In this document: positions 6,902 through 15,056 of the stretch, in pieces
How the letters are laid out: each line of letters starts with the position of its first letter
How positions within the stretch are numbered: position 1 is the stretch's first letter
Assembly (NCBI GenBank): GCA_964545205.1
Contig: CAZJFH010000020.1
Span: 12,226-76,225, forward strand
DNA from: CAZJFH01 sp964545205
Lineage (GTDB): Bacteria > Pseudomonadota > Alphaproteobacteria > Rhodospirillales > Magnetospirillaceae
DNA length: 64,000 nt
Direction: 5' to 3'
Notes under the pieces: model-generated
What the model was told of the DNA's origin: nothing
The model's database searches: none
The model's input: only the letters and a program-made list of their open reading frames with translations
Translations under genes and position numbers: made by a program

Positions 6902-9364
6902 ATGTCCAGCATTAAAGACGACCAATTCCGGCCAGGTTTCAGCGGCCTGCTCGTGGGGCGCCGCGGTTTCCTCCAGGGCATCGCCGCCGGCGCATCGCTG
7001 ATCGCGCTCCGGCCGATGACGGCGATCGCCAACATCCTCGAGCAGCAGGACTACACGCGCATGACGTCGAGCCATTTCGGCTCGTTCACGGCGCATGTCA
7101 AAGGCGGCAAGTTCGTCAGCGTCACCCCCTTCGCCAAGGATCCCGACCCGACTCCGATGATCGAGGTGCTGAGCGACTGGGTCTACGCGGAATCCCGCGT
7201 CGCCGCCCCCTCGGTCCGCAAGGGCTTCCTCGAGAACGGCCACCGGAGCGACCGCAGCAAGCGCGGCGCCGAGCCGTTCGTCGAAGTCAGCTGGGACAAG
7301 GCGCTCGACCTGGTCGCCGGCGAGCTGAAGCGCGTCAAGGAGAGCTACGGCAACCAGGCCATCTTCGGCGGCCCGAATGGCTGGCGCCAGGCCGGCCGCC
7401 TGCATGACCCGCAGGTGCTGCTCAAGCGCTTCCTGGCCGGGTTCGGCGGGTATACCGGCGACAGCGGAGGCTACAGCTGGGGCGCCTCGAAGGCCATCCT
7501 GCCGCACATCGTCGGCGACCAGAATGCCCGCGTCGGCAAGCTGACCACCTACAAGAGCATCGCCGAGAACACCAAGCTCCTGGTCATGTGGGGAACCACG
7601 CCGCTGAAGAACGGCCAGATCATGCGGAACGGCGGCGGCGCCCACACGACCCGCGGCTATTTCGACGCGATCCGCAAGGCCGGCGTCGAGGTGGTGGTCG
7701 TCAACCCGGTGGCCGACGAGGAAGTCGACTTCTTCAAGGCCGAGTGGATCAGGCCGCGGCCGAACACCGACACCGCGATGATGCTCGGAATGATGCACAC
7801 CCTCCATACCGAGGGGCTCTACGACAAGGAGTTCATCGCCACCTACACCGTCGGCTTCGGCAAGTTCGAGGAGTATCTGCTCGGCAAGAGCGACGGCACG
7901 CCGAAGGACGCCGCGTGGGCGGCCGCCCTCTGCGACGTGGAGGCCGAGACCATCAGGAGCCTCGCCCGCCGGATGGCCAAGACTCGCAGCTTCGTCATGA
8001 TGGGCCCGGCGATGCAGCGCTCGGACCACGGCGGCTACGTGTACTGGATGCAGATCGTCCTGTCGGCCATGCTGGGCCAGATCGGCCTGCCCGGCGGCGG
8101 GTTCGGCTACGGATACGGCTACTACGCCGGCTTCGGCCAGCCGATCAGCGGCGTCGCGGTGCCGGGCACCGGCGCCGGCAAGAACCCGGTCAAGATCAAG
8201 ATCCCGACCGCACGCGTCGCCGACATGCTGCTCAATCCCGGCAAGACGATCGACTGGAACGGCAAGCAGGTCACCTATCCCGACATCAAGCTGGTCTACT
8301 GGGCCGGCGGCAACGCGATCGTCCATCACCAGGACATCAACAACATGCTGCAGGCCTGGCAGCGGCCGGAGACGATCGTCTACCACGAGCCGTGGTGGAC
8401 GGCCTCGGCCAAGTTCTCGGACATCGTCCTGCCGGCGACCAGCCCGCTGGAGCGCAACGACATCGCCCGCCGCACCGGCGCCGACAACTACATCATGGCG
8501 ATGCAGCAGACGATCCCGCCGGTCGGCCAGGCGCGGAACGACTACGACATCCTGGCCGACCTCGCCGAACGCCTCGGCTTCCGGGACCAGTTCACGGAAG
8601 GCCGCAGCGAAATGGACTGGTTGCGCCACATGTACGCCGGCGCCCAGGAACTCGCGCAGAAGAAGAATCTGCCGATGCCGGACTTCGACGCCTTCTGGGA
8701 GCAGGGCTTCGTCGAATTCCCCGAGGAAAACGTCGACAACATCCTTTACGGCGATTTCCGCAAGGACCCGAACGCCAATCCGCTCGGCACGCCCTCCGGC
8801 AAGATCGAGATCTACTCGCCGGTGATCGCGCAGTTCGGCTACGACGACTCGCCGCCGTTCCCGCAGTGGATCGAGCCCTATGAATGGCTCGGCGGCGACG
8901 AGGCCAACTCGAACTCGCTGCACCTGCTCTCGTCCCACCCGGCCGATCGTCTGCACTCGCAGCTCAACCAGACCAAGCTCCGCGAGAGATACACGGTGCA
9001 AGGTCGCGAACCGGTGTGGATCAATCCGGCCGATGCCGAAAAGCGCGGCATCAAGGACGGCGACCTCGTGCGCGTGTTCAACGAGCGCGGTCAGGTGCTG
9101 GCCGGGGCCAAGGTCTCGGACCGCATCCGTCCCGGCGTGATCCGCATGGACGAAGGCGCCTGGTACGATCCGGCGGAGCCCGGCAAGCCCGGCTCGCTGT
9201 GCAAGTACGGCTGCAACAACGTGCTGTCGATGGATCGGGGCTCGTCGAAGGTCGGTCAGGGCTCGTCGGTCAAGACGACGCTGGCCGAGATCGAGAAGTA
9301 CACCGGTCCGGCTCTCGAGGTCACGGCGTTCAAGCCGCCGCAGGTGATGAAGCAGGTCGGATAG
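6902..9364 (+). CDS. torA: Periplasmic TMAO/DMSO/biotin-sulfoxide reductase, molybdenum subunit (TorA/DorA-like)
   Basis: An 820-residue molybdopterin oxidoreductase of the DMSO reductase family. A twin-arginine signal (VGRRGFLQGIAAGASLIAL, about residues 18-36) sends the folded enzyme to the periplasm. There is no N-terminal CxxC iron-sulfur motif, as in TorA/DorA/BisC. The molybdenum ligand is the Ser of GYSWGASKAILPHIVG, and NGWRQAGRLH keeps the active-site Trp of DMSO/TMAO reductases. The C-terminal molybdopterin dinucleotide-binding domain (SSHPADRLHSQLNQT, VWINPADA) is complete. An AGCGGAGG ribosome site precedes the ATG. It is followed by a torC gene that would feed it electrons. Substrate choice among TMAO, DMSO and biotin sulfoxide cannot be settled; the torC partner favours respiration. 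No TorD chaperone is seen nearby. Confidence 0.9.
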   Translation: MSSIKDDQFRPGFSGLLVGRRGFLQGIAAGASLIALRPMTAIANILEQQDYTRMTSSHFGSFTAHVKGGKFVSVTPFAKDPDPTPMIEVLSDWVYAESRVAAPSVRKGFLENGHRSDRSKRGAEPFVEVSWDKALDLVAGELKRVKESYGNQAIFGGPNGWRQAGRLHDPQVLLKRFLAGFGGYTGDSGGYSWGASKAILPHIVGDQNARVGKLTTYKSIAENTKLLVMWGTTPLKNGQIMRNGGGAHTTRGYFDAIRKAGVEVVVVNPVADEEVDFFKAEWIRPRPNTDTAMMLGMMHTLHTEGLYDKEFIATYTVGFGKFEEYLLGKSDGTPKDAAWAAALCDVEAETIRSLARRMAKTRSFVMMGPAMQRSDHGGYVYWMQIVLSAMLGQIGLPGGGFGYGYGYYAGFGQPISGVAVPGTGAGKNPVKIKIPTARVADMLLNPGKTIDWNGKQVTYPDIKLVYWAGGNAIVHHQDINNMLQAWQRPETIVYHEPWWTASAKFSDIVLPATSPLERNDIARRTGADNYIMAMQQTIPPVGQARNDYDILADLAERLGFRDQFTEGRSEMDWLRHMYAGAQELAQKKNLPMPDFDAFWEQGFVEFPEENVDNILYGDFRKDPNANPLGTPSGKIEIYSPVIAQFGYDDSPPFPQWIEPYEWLGGDEANSNSLHLLSSHPADRLHSQLNQTKLRERYTVQGREPVWINPADAEKRGIKDGDLVRVFNERGQVLAGAKVSDRIRPGVIRMDEGAWYDPAEPGKPGSLCKYGCNNVLSMDRGSSKVGQGSSVKTTLAEIEKYTGPALEVTAFKPPQVMKQVG

Positions 9365-9372
9365 TCGCTTTG

Positions 9373-9401
9373 ACCGGGAGCCCGCAGGGCGGGCTCCCGG
9401 T
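9373..9401 (+). terminator. Strong hairpin between torA and torC
   Basis: ACCGGGAGCCCGC-AGG-GCGGGCTCCCGGT has a perfect 13-bp stem and a 3-base loop. With no T-run after it, it more likely stabilises or partly attenuates the torA message than stops transcription; this would give more torA than torC. Confidence 0.6.
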
Positions 9402-9438
9402 CCGTGTTCGGAACGCCTGAGTGTGAAAGGCGGTTGTT

Positions 9439-10608
9439 ATGATCAAACGCGCTTGGAAATGGCTGTGGGGCCGCCCGGGAGCGTTTTCCATCGGCTCGAT
9501 GCTGGCGGTCGGCGCTGTCGGCGGCGTGCTGTTCTGGGGTGGCTTCAACACCTTCATGGAATACACGAACACCCTGGAGTTTTGCGTCAGCTGCCATGAA
9601 ATGGACAGCACCGTCTACCAGGAATACAAGAAGTCCGCCCACTACTCCAATCCGTCCGGCGTTCGCGCCGTCTGTGCGGATTGCCATGTGCCGAAGGACT
9701 GGACGCCGAAGCTGATCCGCAAGGTGCAGGCGAGCAAGGAGCTTTACCATTGGGCTGTCGGCACGATCGACACGCCCGAGAAGTTCGAAGCCCACCGCCT
9801 GGACATGGCCGAGCGCGTCTGGGCCTCGATGAAGGCGACCGATTCGAGGGAGTGCCGCAACTGCCACAGCTACGGCGCCATGGACTTCGAGAACCAGCAC
9901 AAGAACGCCCAGAAAGTCATGCGCAAGGCCCTGAACGAGGGCCGGACCTGCATCGAATGTCACCGCGGCGTCGCCCACAAGCTTCCCGACCTGATGCTCT
10001 CGTTCAAAGGCAATCTTGCCGGGGCGACGGTCGCCGCCGGTCAGGAGATCGCGGCCGGACCGCGCGGCGTGGCGCTCGTCGACGGCGAGGGCAACGATCT
10101 CGGCAAGCTGATGCCCGGGGCGCCGGTCAAGGTCCTCGACAGCTCGGGCGATCAGGTCCGGGTCGAGATTGCCGGCTGGGCGCCGAAGAACTACCAGGTC
10201 ATCATCACCAACGCGCTCGGCGAGCGGCTGTCGTTCGCCCAGCTGACCGATGCCGGTCGCGACCTCCGGACAGTTCTGAAGGAGGACGAGGACCTCTACG
10301 GCGAAGGCTGGCAAATGGTCACGCTGCAGGGCTTCGCCGACAAGTCGAAGCTTGCCTTTGGCGTCAAGACCGTCTGGGAGCTGGCGGACAAGATCTACCA
10401 GTCCCGCTGCGGCAGCTGCCACGCCGCCCACGCGACGACCGCTTACACGACCAACCAGTGGCCGGGAGAGCTCGACACGATGGCCGATTACGGCGGCCTG
10501 ATGGGCGACGAGCTTCTGCTGGTCCGGCAATACCTGCAGGCCAACGCCAAGTCTCTGCTGCGGCCCAAGAAGGCGGTCGCGGTCGAGGAAGAGAACGACG
10601 ACTTGTGA
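9439..10608 (+). CDS. torC: Membrane-anchored pentahaem cytochrome c (TorC/DorC, NapC/NirT family)
   Basis: A 389-residue protein with one N-terminal membrane anchor (about residues 15-37) and five CxxCH motifs: CVSCH (about residue 49), CADCH (78), CRNCH (138), CIECH (170) and CGSCH (330). Four haems in an N-terminal NapC/NirT domain and a fifth in a separate C-terminal domain is the TorC/DorC plan. Such proteins oxidise menaquinol or ubiquinol in the membrane and pass electrons to TorA in the periplasm. It lies 74 bp after torA on the same strand, with a strong hairpin between. Length is normal for TorC. Confident of family and role. Confidence 0.92.
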   Translation: MIKRAWKWLWGRPGAFSIGSMLAVGAVGGVLFWGGFNTFMEYTNTLEFCVSCHEMDSTVYQEYKKSAHYSNPSGVRAVCADCHVPKDWTPKLIRKVQASKELYHWAVGTIDTPEKFEAHRLDMAERVWASMKATDSRECRNCHSYGAMDFENQHKNAQKVMRKALNEGRTCIECHRGVAHKLPDLMLSFKGNLAGATVAAGQEIAAGPRGVALVDGEGNDLGKLMPGAPVKVLDSSGDQVRVEIAGWAPKNYQVIITNALGERLSFAQLTDAGRDLRTVLKEDEDLYGEGWQMVTLQGFADKSKLAFGVKTVWELADKIYQSRCGSCHAAHATTAYTTNQWPGELDTMADYGGLMGDELLLVRQYLQANAKSLLRPKKAVAVEEENDDL

Positions 10609-10617
10609 GGCGACGTG

Positions 10618-10637
10618 GGGCGGCTTCGGCCGCCCCC
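10618..10637 (+). terminator. Terminator-like hairpin after torC
   Basis: GGGGCGGC-TTCG-GCCGCCCC forms a perfect 8-bp GC stem closed by a stable TTCG tetraloop, 9 bases after the torC stop codon. It lacks a T-run, as is common in GC-rich genomes. Confidence 0.65.
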
Positions 10638-10693
10638 TGCCGCCGCGTCGAGCGCCGCGACCCGAACGGCGCGCTCGCACCAGAAAATGCGCT

Positions 10694-10708
10694 TGCGAGG
10701 CATTCGCA
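10694..10708. promoter_or_regulatory. Fur-like palindrome upstream of the fez-like operon
   Basis: TGCGA-GGCAT-TCGCA is a 15-bp inverted repeat with perfect 5-bp arms. Its size and centre fit the 7-1-7 layout of Fur-family operators (TGATAAT-N-ATTATCA), with TGCGA arms. It is over 300 bp from the first fez-like gene, so it would act on a distal promoter. Assignment to Fur is inference based on the iron-storage role proposed for the operon. Confidence 0.4.
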
Positions 10709-11026
10709 TTCCCACTATCCTCGGTCGCGCGAAGCGAAAGAGGTGGGCCGATGCGAAATGCGTAGGGGCGGCGCAATCGCGCCGCGGGGCGCCCTCGGGT
10801 TTCGCTTCCAGAGAGCCTTGCTTGTCGCGTCGCGTCGGGCTGCAGTGTTGAATGGATTTGAACAAGCGCCAGTCGTTCCCGGTTGGGACGATCGATATAG
10901 CGTGAAGGAACCAAATCCTTTCGTATATTGACAATTTCTGCTCGGTGGCTGAGAAAGCCGTGCTTGCTGTCGTCGGCCATCGGGTGGGAATGGCGCCGGC
11001 GTTCGCGATGTAATCCGGAGTCCAGA

Positions 11027-11485
11027 ATGCCAGCGAGTCCGACGATGATCCGTTCGCACATTCCCGGCCGGTTGCGCCTGCGCTCACCCGATCCGCGCCG
11101 GCCGCGGCGCAACGCGGCGGCGTGCGAGGCGATGCGGTCCTGGGAGGGCGTCCGGTCGGTCGACCCGAACCCGGCGACCGGCTCCATCCTGCTGCACTAC
11201 GATGCGGCCCGCCTGGACAAGGCTGCGGTCGAGGCGCGGATCATGGCGCTTTTCGCCGAGGATCCGGCCCCGCCGGCAGGCGAGACGGATGCGCCGGCCG
11301 AGGCGGAGTCCGGCCTGTCGCTGTGGCGGCTGAACCGCGTCGCCAAGCTTGGCATGATGGGAGGGCTGGCCGGATCGATGGCGGCGCTGGCCGTCGGCAA
11401 GAAGATGCACGCGGCGCTTGGCGCCGTGCATGTGGCGTTTCTGCTGATCCACATGGCGAACCACCGCAAGCGGTTGCTGGATTAG
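11027..11485 (+). CDS. HMA_2-like protein, first gene of the fez-like operon
   Basis: A 152-residue protein starting MPASPTMIRSH after a GGAG ribosome site 7 bases upstream. Residues about 5-85 form a heavy-metal-associated-like alpha/beta fold without the CxxC metal site. It opens with SHIPGRLRLRS, which shares the H-x-PGR-x-RL signature with the second gene and with the ATPase. The C-terminal third has a hydrophobic Gly/Ala-rich segment (GMMGGLAGSMAALAVG) and another helix, so it is probably membrane-associated. Four bases separate it from the next gene. In fez operons such small membrane or HMA-like proteins help build the ferrosome; the individual role is not assigned here. Confidence 0.75.
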   Translation: MPASPTMIRSHIPGRLRLRSPDPRRPRRNAAACEAMRSWEGVRSVDPNPATGSILLHYDAARLDKAAVEARIMALFAEDPAPPAGETDAPAEAESGLSLWRLNRVAKLGMMGGLAGSMAALAVGKKMHAALGAVHVAFLLIHMANHRKRLLD

Positions 11486-11489
11486 GGCG

Positions 11490-11822
11490 ATGGGCGATCT
11501 CGGCACGGATGCACGCCAGACGATCCGCGACGTCGCCGCCGCGCTGCGCATCGCGCACCACGTGCCGGGCCGGGTGCGCCTGAAGCTGGATGGGGGCGGC
11601 CCGAGCGCGGCCATGCTGGACGGCGCCAAGCGCTTCATCCGCGCGGCCGGCGGGGCGCCAGGAATCCGCTCGGTCAATCTGAACGCCCTGGCGCGCTCGT
11701 GCGTCGTCGAATACGACCCGAAGATCATCAGCCCGGCGGCGTGGCGGGACCTCGTCGGCGGGCATGAATCCGCCGATGCGGACGCCCTGCTCGGCGCACT
11801 GGTCGCAGCCGGCAGCAAATGA
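11490..11822 (+). CDS. HMA_2-like small protein in the fez-like operon
   Basis: A 110-residue soluble-looking protein whose residues 20-100 repeat the HMA-like fold of the preceding gene and of the ATPase N-terminus: RIAHHVPGRVRLKL opens the first strand and APGIRSVNLNALARSCVVEYDP is the characteristic second half. No CxxC is present, so classic soft-metal binding by this domain is unlikely. Its stop overlaps the start of the next gene (ATGA). Shared ancestry with the ATPase N-terminal domain suggests the two interact or were produced by duplication. Confidence 0.75.
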   Translation: MGDLGTDARQTIRDVAAALRIAHHVPGRVRLKLDGGGPSAAMLDGAKRFIRAAGGAPGIRSVNLNALARSCVVEYDPKIISPAAWRDLVGGHESADADALLGALVAAGSK

Positions 11823-12286
11823 CCACCTCGTTTCGGAAAGGCACCGCCATGCTTCCTTTGCTCACCTTCGCTTCAGGCATCGTGGCCGGCATCGTCGGCG
11901 TGCGACTGCTCAAGTCGGCCAAGATGCCCGAGGGCCTCCGCAAAGGCACCGACGCCGCGGCCGCCGGCCTGGGCTCGGTCGGCGACAACCTGCGCCGCGC
12001 CGCCGCCTCCGGGCTGAGTTCGGTCGAGCAGACTTCGGCCAGCCTGCGCGCCAAGCTGGGCGAGGACCAGCCAGTCGCGCCCGCCGCCAAGCCCGCCAAG
12101 AGCCGGCGCGCCAGGCTTGCCGAGGCGGCTGCGCCGATCGCCGAGACGGCGGAACCGCCGGCGCCCAAGGTGCGGAAGGTCCGCGCCCGATCCGGCAAGG
12201 CTGAGACCGGCGAGAAGCCGAAGCGGGCCGGCCGCAAGACGGCGGCGCCGAAGCCGCCGGCGGAACCCGGTGGAGAGACCTCGTGA
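11819..12286 (+). CDS. Membrane-anchored Ala/Lys-rich protein in the fez-like operon
   Basis: A 155-residue protein with one hydrophobic segment near the N-terminus (LLTFASGIVAGIVGVRLL, containing spaced glycines) followed by an amphipathic region and a long, low-complexity tail rich in Ala, Lys, Pro and Arg. The start at 11819 overlaps the previous stop; an alternative ATG at 11849, preceded by GGAAAGG, begins directly before the hydrophobic segment and is equally possible. No enzyme motif. A basic disordered tail on a membrane anchor would suit a structural or nucleating role at an iron granule, but that is speculation. Confidence 0.65.
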   Translation: MTTSFRKGTAMLPLLTFASGIVAGIVGVRLLKSAKMPEGLRKGTDAAAAGLGSVGDNLRRAAASGLSSVEQTSASLRAKLGEDQPVAPAAKPAKSRRARLAEAAAPIAETAEPPAPKVRKVRARSGKAETGEKPKRAGRKTAAPKPPAEPGGETS

Positions 12287-12615
12287 GGAAGCGCAAGCGG
12301 CGCGCCGCCGTCGGCGAAGACGCCGCCACCGCCTTCGCCCGCGGCTTCCTGGTGACCGGGCTGCTGGTCGGGCTGCAGGGCCGCGGCCTCGCCGGTGCGG
12401 CGCCGGTCTCGGGCCGCAAGACCTTGCGCCAGGCCGTGCAGGGCGGCGCGACCATGGCCGGCGGCACCCTGGCCGCCGATGCGCTGGCGCGGCGCGATTA
12501 CAGTCGGGCGATCGCCGCCGTGACCGCCGGCGCCGCCGGCGTCCTGGCGGCCGAGTATCTGCTGGCCGACAAACCGAACAAGAGGGAGAAGGGCGTTGTC
12601 GAAGAAGAAGGGTAA
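12283..12615 (+). CDS. Gly/Ala-zipper membrane protein in the fez-like operon
   Basis: A 110-residue protein starting with GTG that overlaps the preceding stop. A basic start (RKRKRRAAVG) is followed by three hydrophobic stretches full of small residues: FARGFLVTGLLVGLQG, GGATMAGGTLAADALA and AAVTAGAAGVLAAEYLL. Repeated GxxxG/AxxxA-like spacing favours tight helix packing, as in proteins that scaffold or curve membranes. No catalytic residues. The role is unassigned; its position inside the fez-like set is the main clue. Confidence 0.7.
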   Translation: MRKRKRRAAVGEDAATAFARGFLVTGLLVGLQGRGLAGAAPVSGRKTLRQAVQGGATMAGGTLAADALARRDYSRAIAAVTAGAAGVLAAEYLLADKPNKREKGVVEEEG

Positions 12616-12916
12616 GAAGGCCAAGCGCTTGAAGCGCATGATGCGCGAGATGACGGCCATGCGGCAGGGCGGCTATGCCCAGACCGGCGGTGGCCTGCAG
12701 AACCTGCTGCCGAATCGCCGTTCCGACCAGTTCCTGCTCGGCCTCGCCATCGGCGGCGCCGCCGCCTGGCTGCTGAGCGACGAGGAGTTGCGCGGCAGGA
12801 TCATGAAGTCGGGCCTGAAGCTCTATTCCAGCGTGCTCGGCGGCTTCGAGGAGATGAAGGAGCAGATGGCCGACATCCAGGCCGAGATGGCGGCCGAGGA
12901 AGACGGCGCGGCATGA
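12596..12916 (+). CDS. Small membrane protein with basic N-terminus in the fez-like operon
   Basis: A 106-residue protein starting with TTG at 12596 after a GGGAGAAGG ribosome site, inside the end of the previous gene. The N-terminus is very basic (SKKKGKKAKRLKRMMREM), a single hydrophobic segment (FLLGLAIGGAAAWLLS) sits near residue 55, and the C-terminus is acidic and probably helical (GFEEMKEQMADIQAEM). The charge asymmetry resembles YtxH-like membrane proteins, without proof of homology. It ends in the start of the ATPase gene (ATGA), so it is co-translated with it. Confidence 0.65.
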   Translation: MSKKKGKKAKRLKRMMREMTAMRQGGYAQTGGGLQNLLPNRRSDQFLLGLAIGGAAAWLLSDEELRGRIMKSGLKLYSSVLGGFEEMKEQMADIQAEMAAEEDGAA

Positions 12917-15036
12917 CCGCGCCGGGATGGGTCCGCAGGCTCGAGGTCGCGCACCGGCTGCCGGGCCGGGTCAGGCTCCGCTATCGCATCCATCCCGACG
13001 ATCCGGCGGCACTGGAGCGCCTCGCCGCCGCCCTTCCCGGCGTCACCTCCGCCCGGGTCAATGCCAGGCTGCGCTGCCTGGTGCTGCGCTTCGACCCCGC
13101 GCGGGCCGACGTCGACGGCTTGCGCGCGGCGCTGGCGGCGCTGCCGCCGCCCTCGTCGGACGGACCGGCGCCGGCCGCCGGGCGGCCCGAGGGGATCGGC
13201 CCGCTGCTGCTGAAGGCGGCGCCGCTGCTCGGATCGTGGCTGCTGCCGCCGCCGTTGCGGGTTCCGGTCGCGCTCGCCGCCGCCCTGCCGCTGTTCGGCC
13301 ATGCCGGCGCCGACTGGCGCGCGCGCGGCGTCACCTCGCACGTGCTCGAGGGCGCCGCCGTCGCCATCTCGGTGGCCCGCGGCGACCACACCGCCGCCAA
13401 CACCACGACCTTCATGCTCGGCCTCGGCGAGCATATCGAGGATTCGATCGCCCGGCGCTCGGACGAGATGCTCAAGCACCTGCTGCGGCCGGGAAGCGAC
13501 GAGGTCTGGGTCATGCGCGACGGCGTCGAGGTGGCGATCCCGGCCGATGACGTCGTCGTCGGCGACACCGTCGTGGTCGGGACCGGAACGGTGATTCCCG
13601 TCGACGGCACGGTGCTGAGCGGCGAAGCCACCGTCAACGAGGCTGCGATGACCGGCGAGAGCGTCGCCGTCGCCAAGAGCCGCGGCGCCACGGTGATGTC
13701 GGGCACCCTGGTCGAGGAGGGGCGGCTGGCGATCTATGCCGAGCAGGTCGGCGCCAGCACCGCCGTCGCCCGCATCGCCGACTACGTCGAGGAGTCGCTG
13801 ACCGCCAAGAGCAACGCCCAGCTCGAGGCGGCGCGCCTCGCCGACCGGCTGGTGCCGGGCGTGCTCAAGCTGGCCGGCGGCGCCTGGCTGATCTCGGCCG
13901 ACTGGCGCCGCGCCGCCTCGGTGCTGCAGGCCGATTATTCCTGCGCCCTGAAACTCGCGACCCCGGTCGCCTTCAAGTCGGCGATGTACGGCGCCGGCCG
14001 CGCGGGCATCCTGGTCAAGGGCGCCACCGCCCTCGAGAAGCTGGCCGAGGCCGACACCTTCGTCTTCGACAAGACGGGAACGCTGACGACCGGCGATCTC
14101 GAAGTCACCGACGCCATCACCTTCGATCCCCACTACACGCCCGACGACCTGATCTGCCTCGCCGCCTCGGTCGAGGAGCACTATTTCCATCCGCTGGCGA
14201 TGGCGGTGGTGGCGGCGGCGCGCTCGGCCACCGACAATCGCCATTTCGATCACCAGGAAGTCGAGTTCATCGTCGCCCACGGCGTCGCCAGCGTCATCGA
14301 CGGCAAGCGCATCGTCGTCGGCTCGCGCCATTTCGTCGAGGATGACGAGGGCATCGACGTCTCGGCGCACGCGAAGATGATCGAGGCGCTGTACCGCGAG
14401 GGCAAGACCCTGCTCTATATCGGCTTCGGCGGGCGGCTGCTCGGCATCATGGCGCTGAAGGACACGGTGCGCGCCTCCAGCGCCCGCACCATCGACCGGC
14501 TGCGCGGCCTCGGCGCCAAGCGCATCCTGCTGCTGACCGGCGACCACCGCGACCGGGCGGCGGAACTGGCGGCACAGCTCGGCCTCGACGATTTCCACGC
14601 CGAACTGCTGCCGAGCGACAAGGCCCGCATCGTCGCGGAGCTGAGCGCCGCGGGCGCCAAGATCGTCTTCGTCGGCGACGGCATCAATGACGCGCCGGCC
14701 CTGGCCGGCGCCCATGTCGGCATCGCCATGCAGAAGGGCGCCGACATCGCCCGCCTGACCGCCGACGTCGCCCTGCTCGAAGACGAGGTCGAGCGCGTCG
14801 CCGACGCCAAGGAAACCGCCAACGCGGTGATGGCGCTGGTGGCGAAGAACTACCGCGCGACCATCGGCCTCAACACCGCGATCCTGGCGGCGGCATCGCT
14901 GGGCGTCTTGTCGCCGGTGGCGACCGCCGTCCTGCACAACGGCACGACGATCGGCATCCTGCTCAATGCGCTCCGCGGACGGTCGGGCAGGGCCGCCGCG
15001 CGGTCTCGCCGTCGCCCCGTTCTCGCCTCGGCGTAG
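12913..15036 (+). CDS. fezB: P1B-6-type metal ATPase, probable ferrosome ATPase FezB
   Basis: A 707-residue P-type ATPase. Residues 5-85 are an HMA-like domain without CxxC, opening HRLPGRVRLRY. The actuator motif MTGES (about residue 249), phosphorylation motif DKTGTLT (about 386), HP dipeptide of the nucleotide domain in EEHYFHPLA (about 425) and hinge GDGINDAPAL (about 590) are all present. The membrane metal site reads DYSCALKLATP: SCA replaces the CPC of copper pumps, the feature of the P1B-6 group. FezB of ferrosome-forming bacteria belongs to that group. Five small genes directly upstream, overlapping in series, complete a six-gene set as reported for Rhodopseudomonas palustris and Shewanella putrefaciens. 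Likely job: loading iron into a lipid-bounded compartment. A plain exporter of another metal is the alternative. Confidence 0.8.
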   Translation: MTAPGWVRRLEVAHRLPGRVRLRYRIHPDDPAALERLAAALPGVTSARVNARLRCLVLRFDPARADVDGLRAALAALPPPSSDGPAPAAGRPEGIGPLLLKAAPLLGSWLLPPPLRVPVALAAALPLFGHAGADWRARGVTSHVLEGAAVAISVARGDHTAANTTTFMLGLGEHIEDSIARRSDEMLKHLLRPGSDEVWVMRDGVEVAIPADDVVVGDTVVVGTGTVIPVDGTVLSGEATVNEAAMTGESVAVAKSRGATVMSGTLVEEGRLAIYAEQVGASTAVARIADYVEESLTAKSNAQLEAARLADRLVPGVLKLAGGAWLISADWRRAASVLQADYSCALKLATPVAFKSAMYGAGRAGILVKGATALEKLAEADTFVFDKTGTLTTGDLEVTDAITFDPHYTPDDLICLAASVEEHYFHPLAMAVVAAARSATDNRHFDHQEVEFIVAHGVASVIDGKRIVVGSRHFVEDDEGIDVSAHAKMIEALYREGKTLLYIGFGGRLLGIMALKDTVRASSARTIDRLRGLGAKRILLLTGDHRDRAAELAAQLGLDDFHAELLPSDKARIVAELSAAGAKIVFVGDGINDAPALAGAHVGIAMQKGADIARLTADVALLEDEVERVADAKETANAVMALVAKNYRATIGLNTAILAAASLGVLSPVATAVLHNGTTIGILLNALRGRSGRAAARSRRRPVLASA

Positions 15037-15056
15037 GCGACGGCAGATCGGTGGCC

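Larger units (their letters stand above)
10609..11026. other. 418-bp intergenic region between torC and the fez-like operon
   Basis: Starts with the torC terminator hairpin, then a Fur-like palindrome at 10694-10708. Further on are an inverted repeat AAGGA-N6-TCCTT around 10910-10925 and a TTGACA hexamer at 10928-10933 that could be a -35 element for the following operon; I see no convincing -10 at 17 bp. Frames in the region look non-coding. Confidence 0.5.

Noticed and set aside
6788..9001. 737-codon minus-strand frame opposite torA
   Set aside because: Antisense shadow; no motif, and torA is unambiguous.
10928..10950. Sigma-70 promoter for the fez-like operon at TTGACA
   Set aside because: No acceptable -10 hexamer at 16-18 bp, so only mentioned within the intergenic entry.
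12913..15036. Copper ATPase (CopA) reading of the ATPase
   Set aside because: No CPC and no CxxC metal domain; SCA membrane motif and fez-like neighbours argue for the P1B-6 group.
11027..15036. Magnetosome gene cluster
   Set aside because: No mam/mms genes are recognisable; the gene set matches fez operons, not magnetosome islands.
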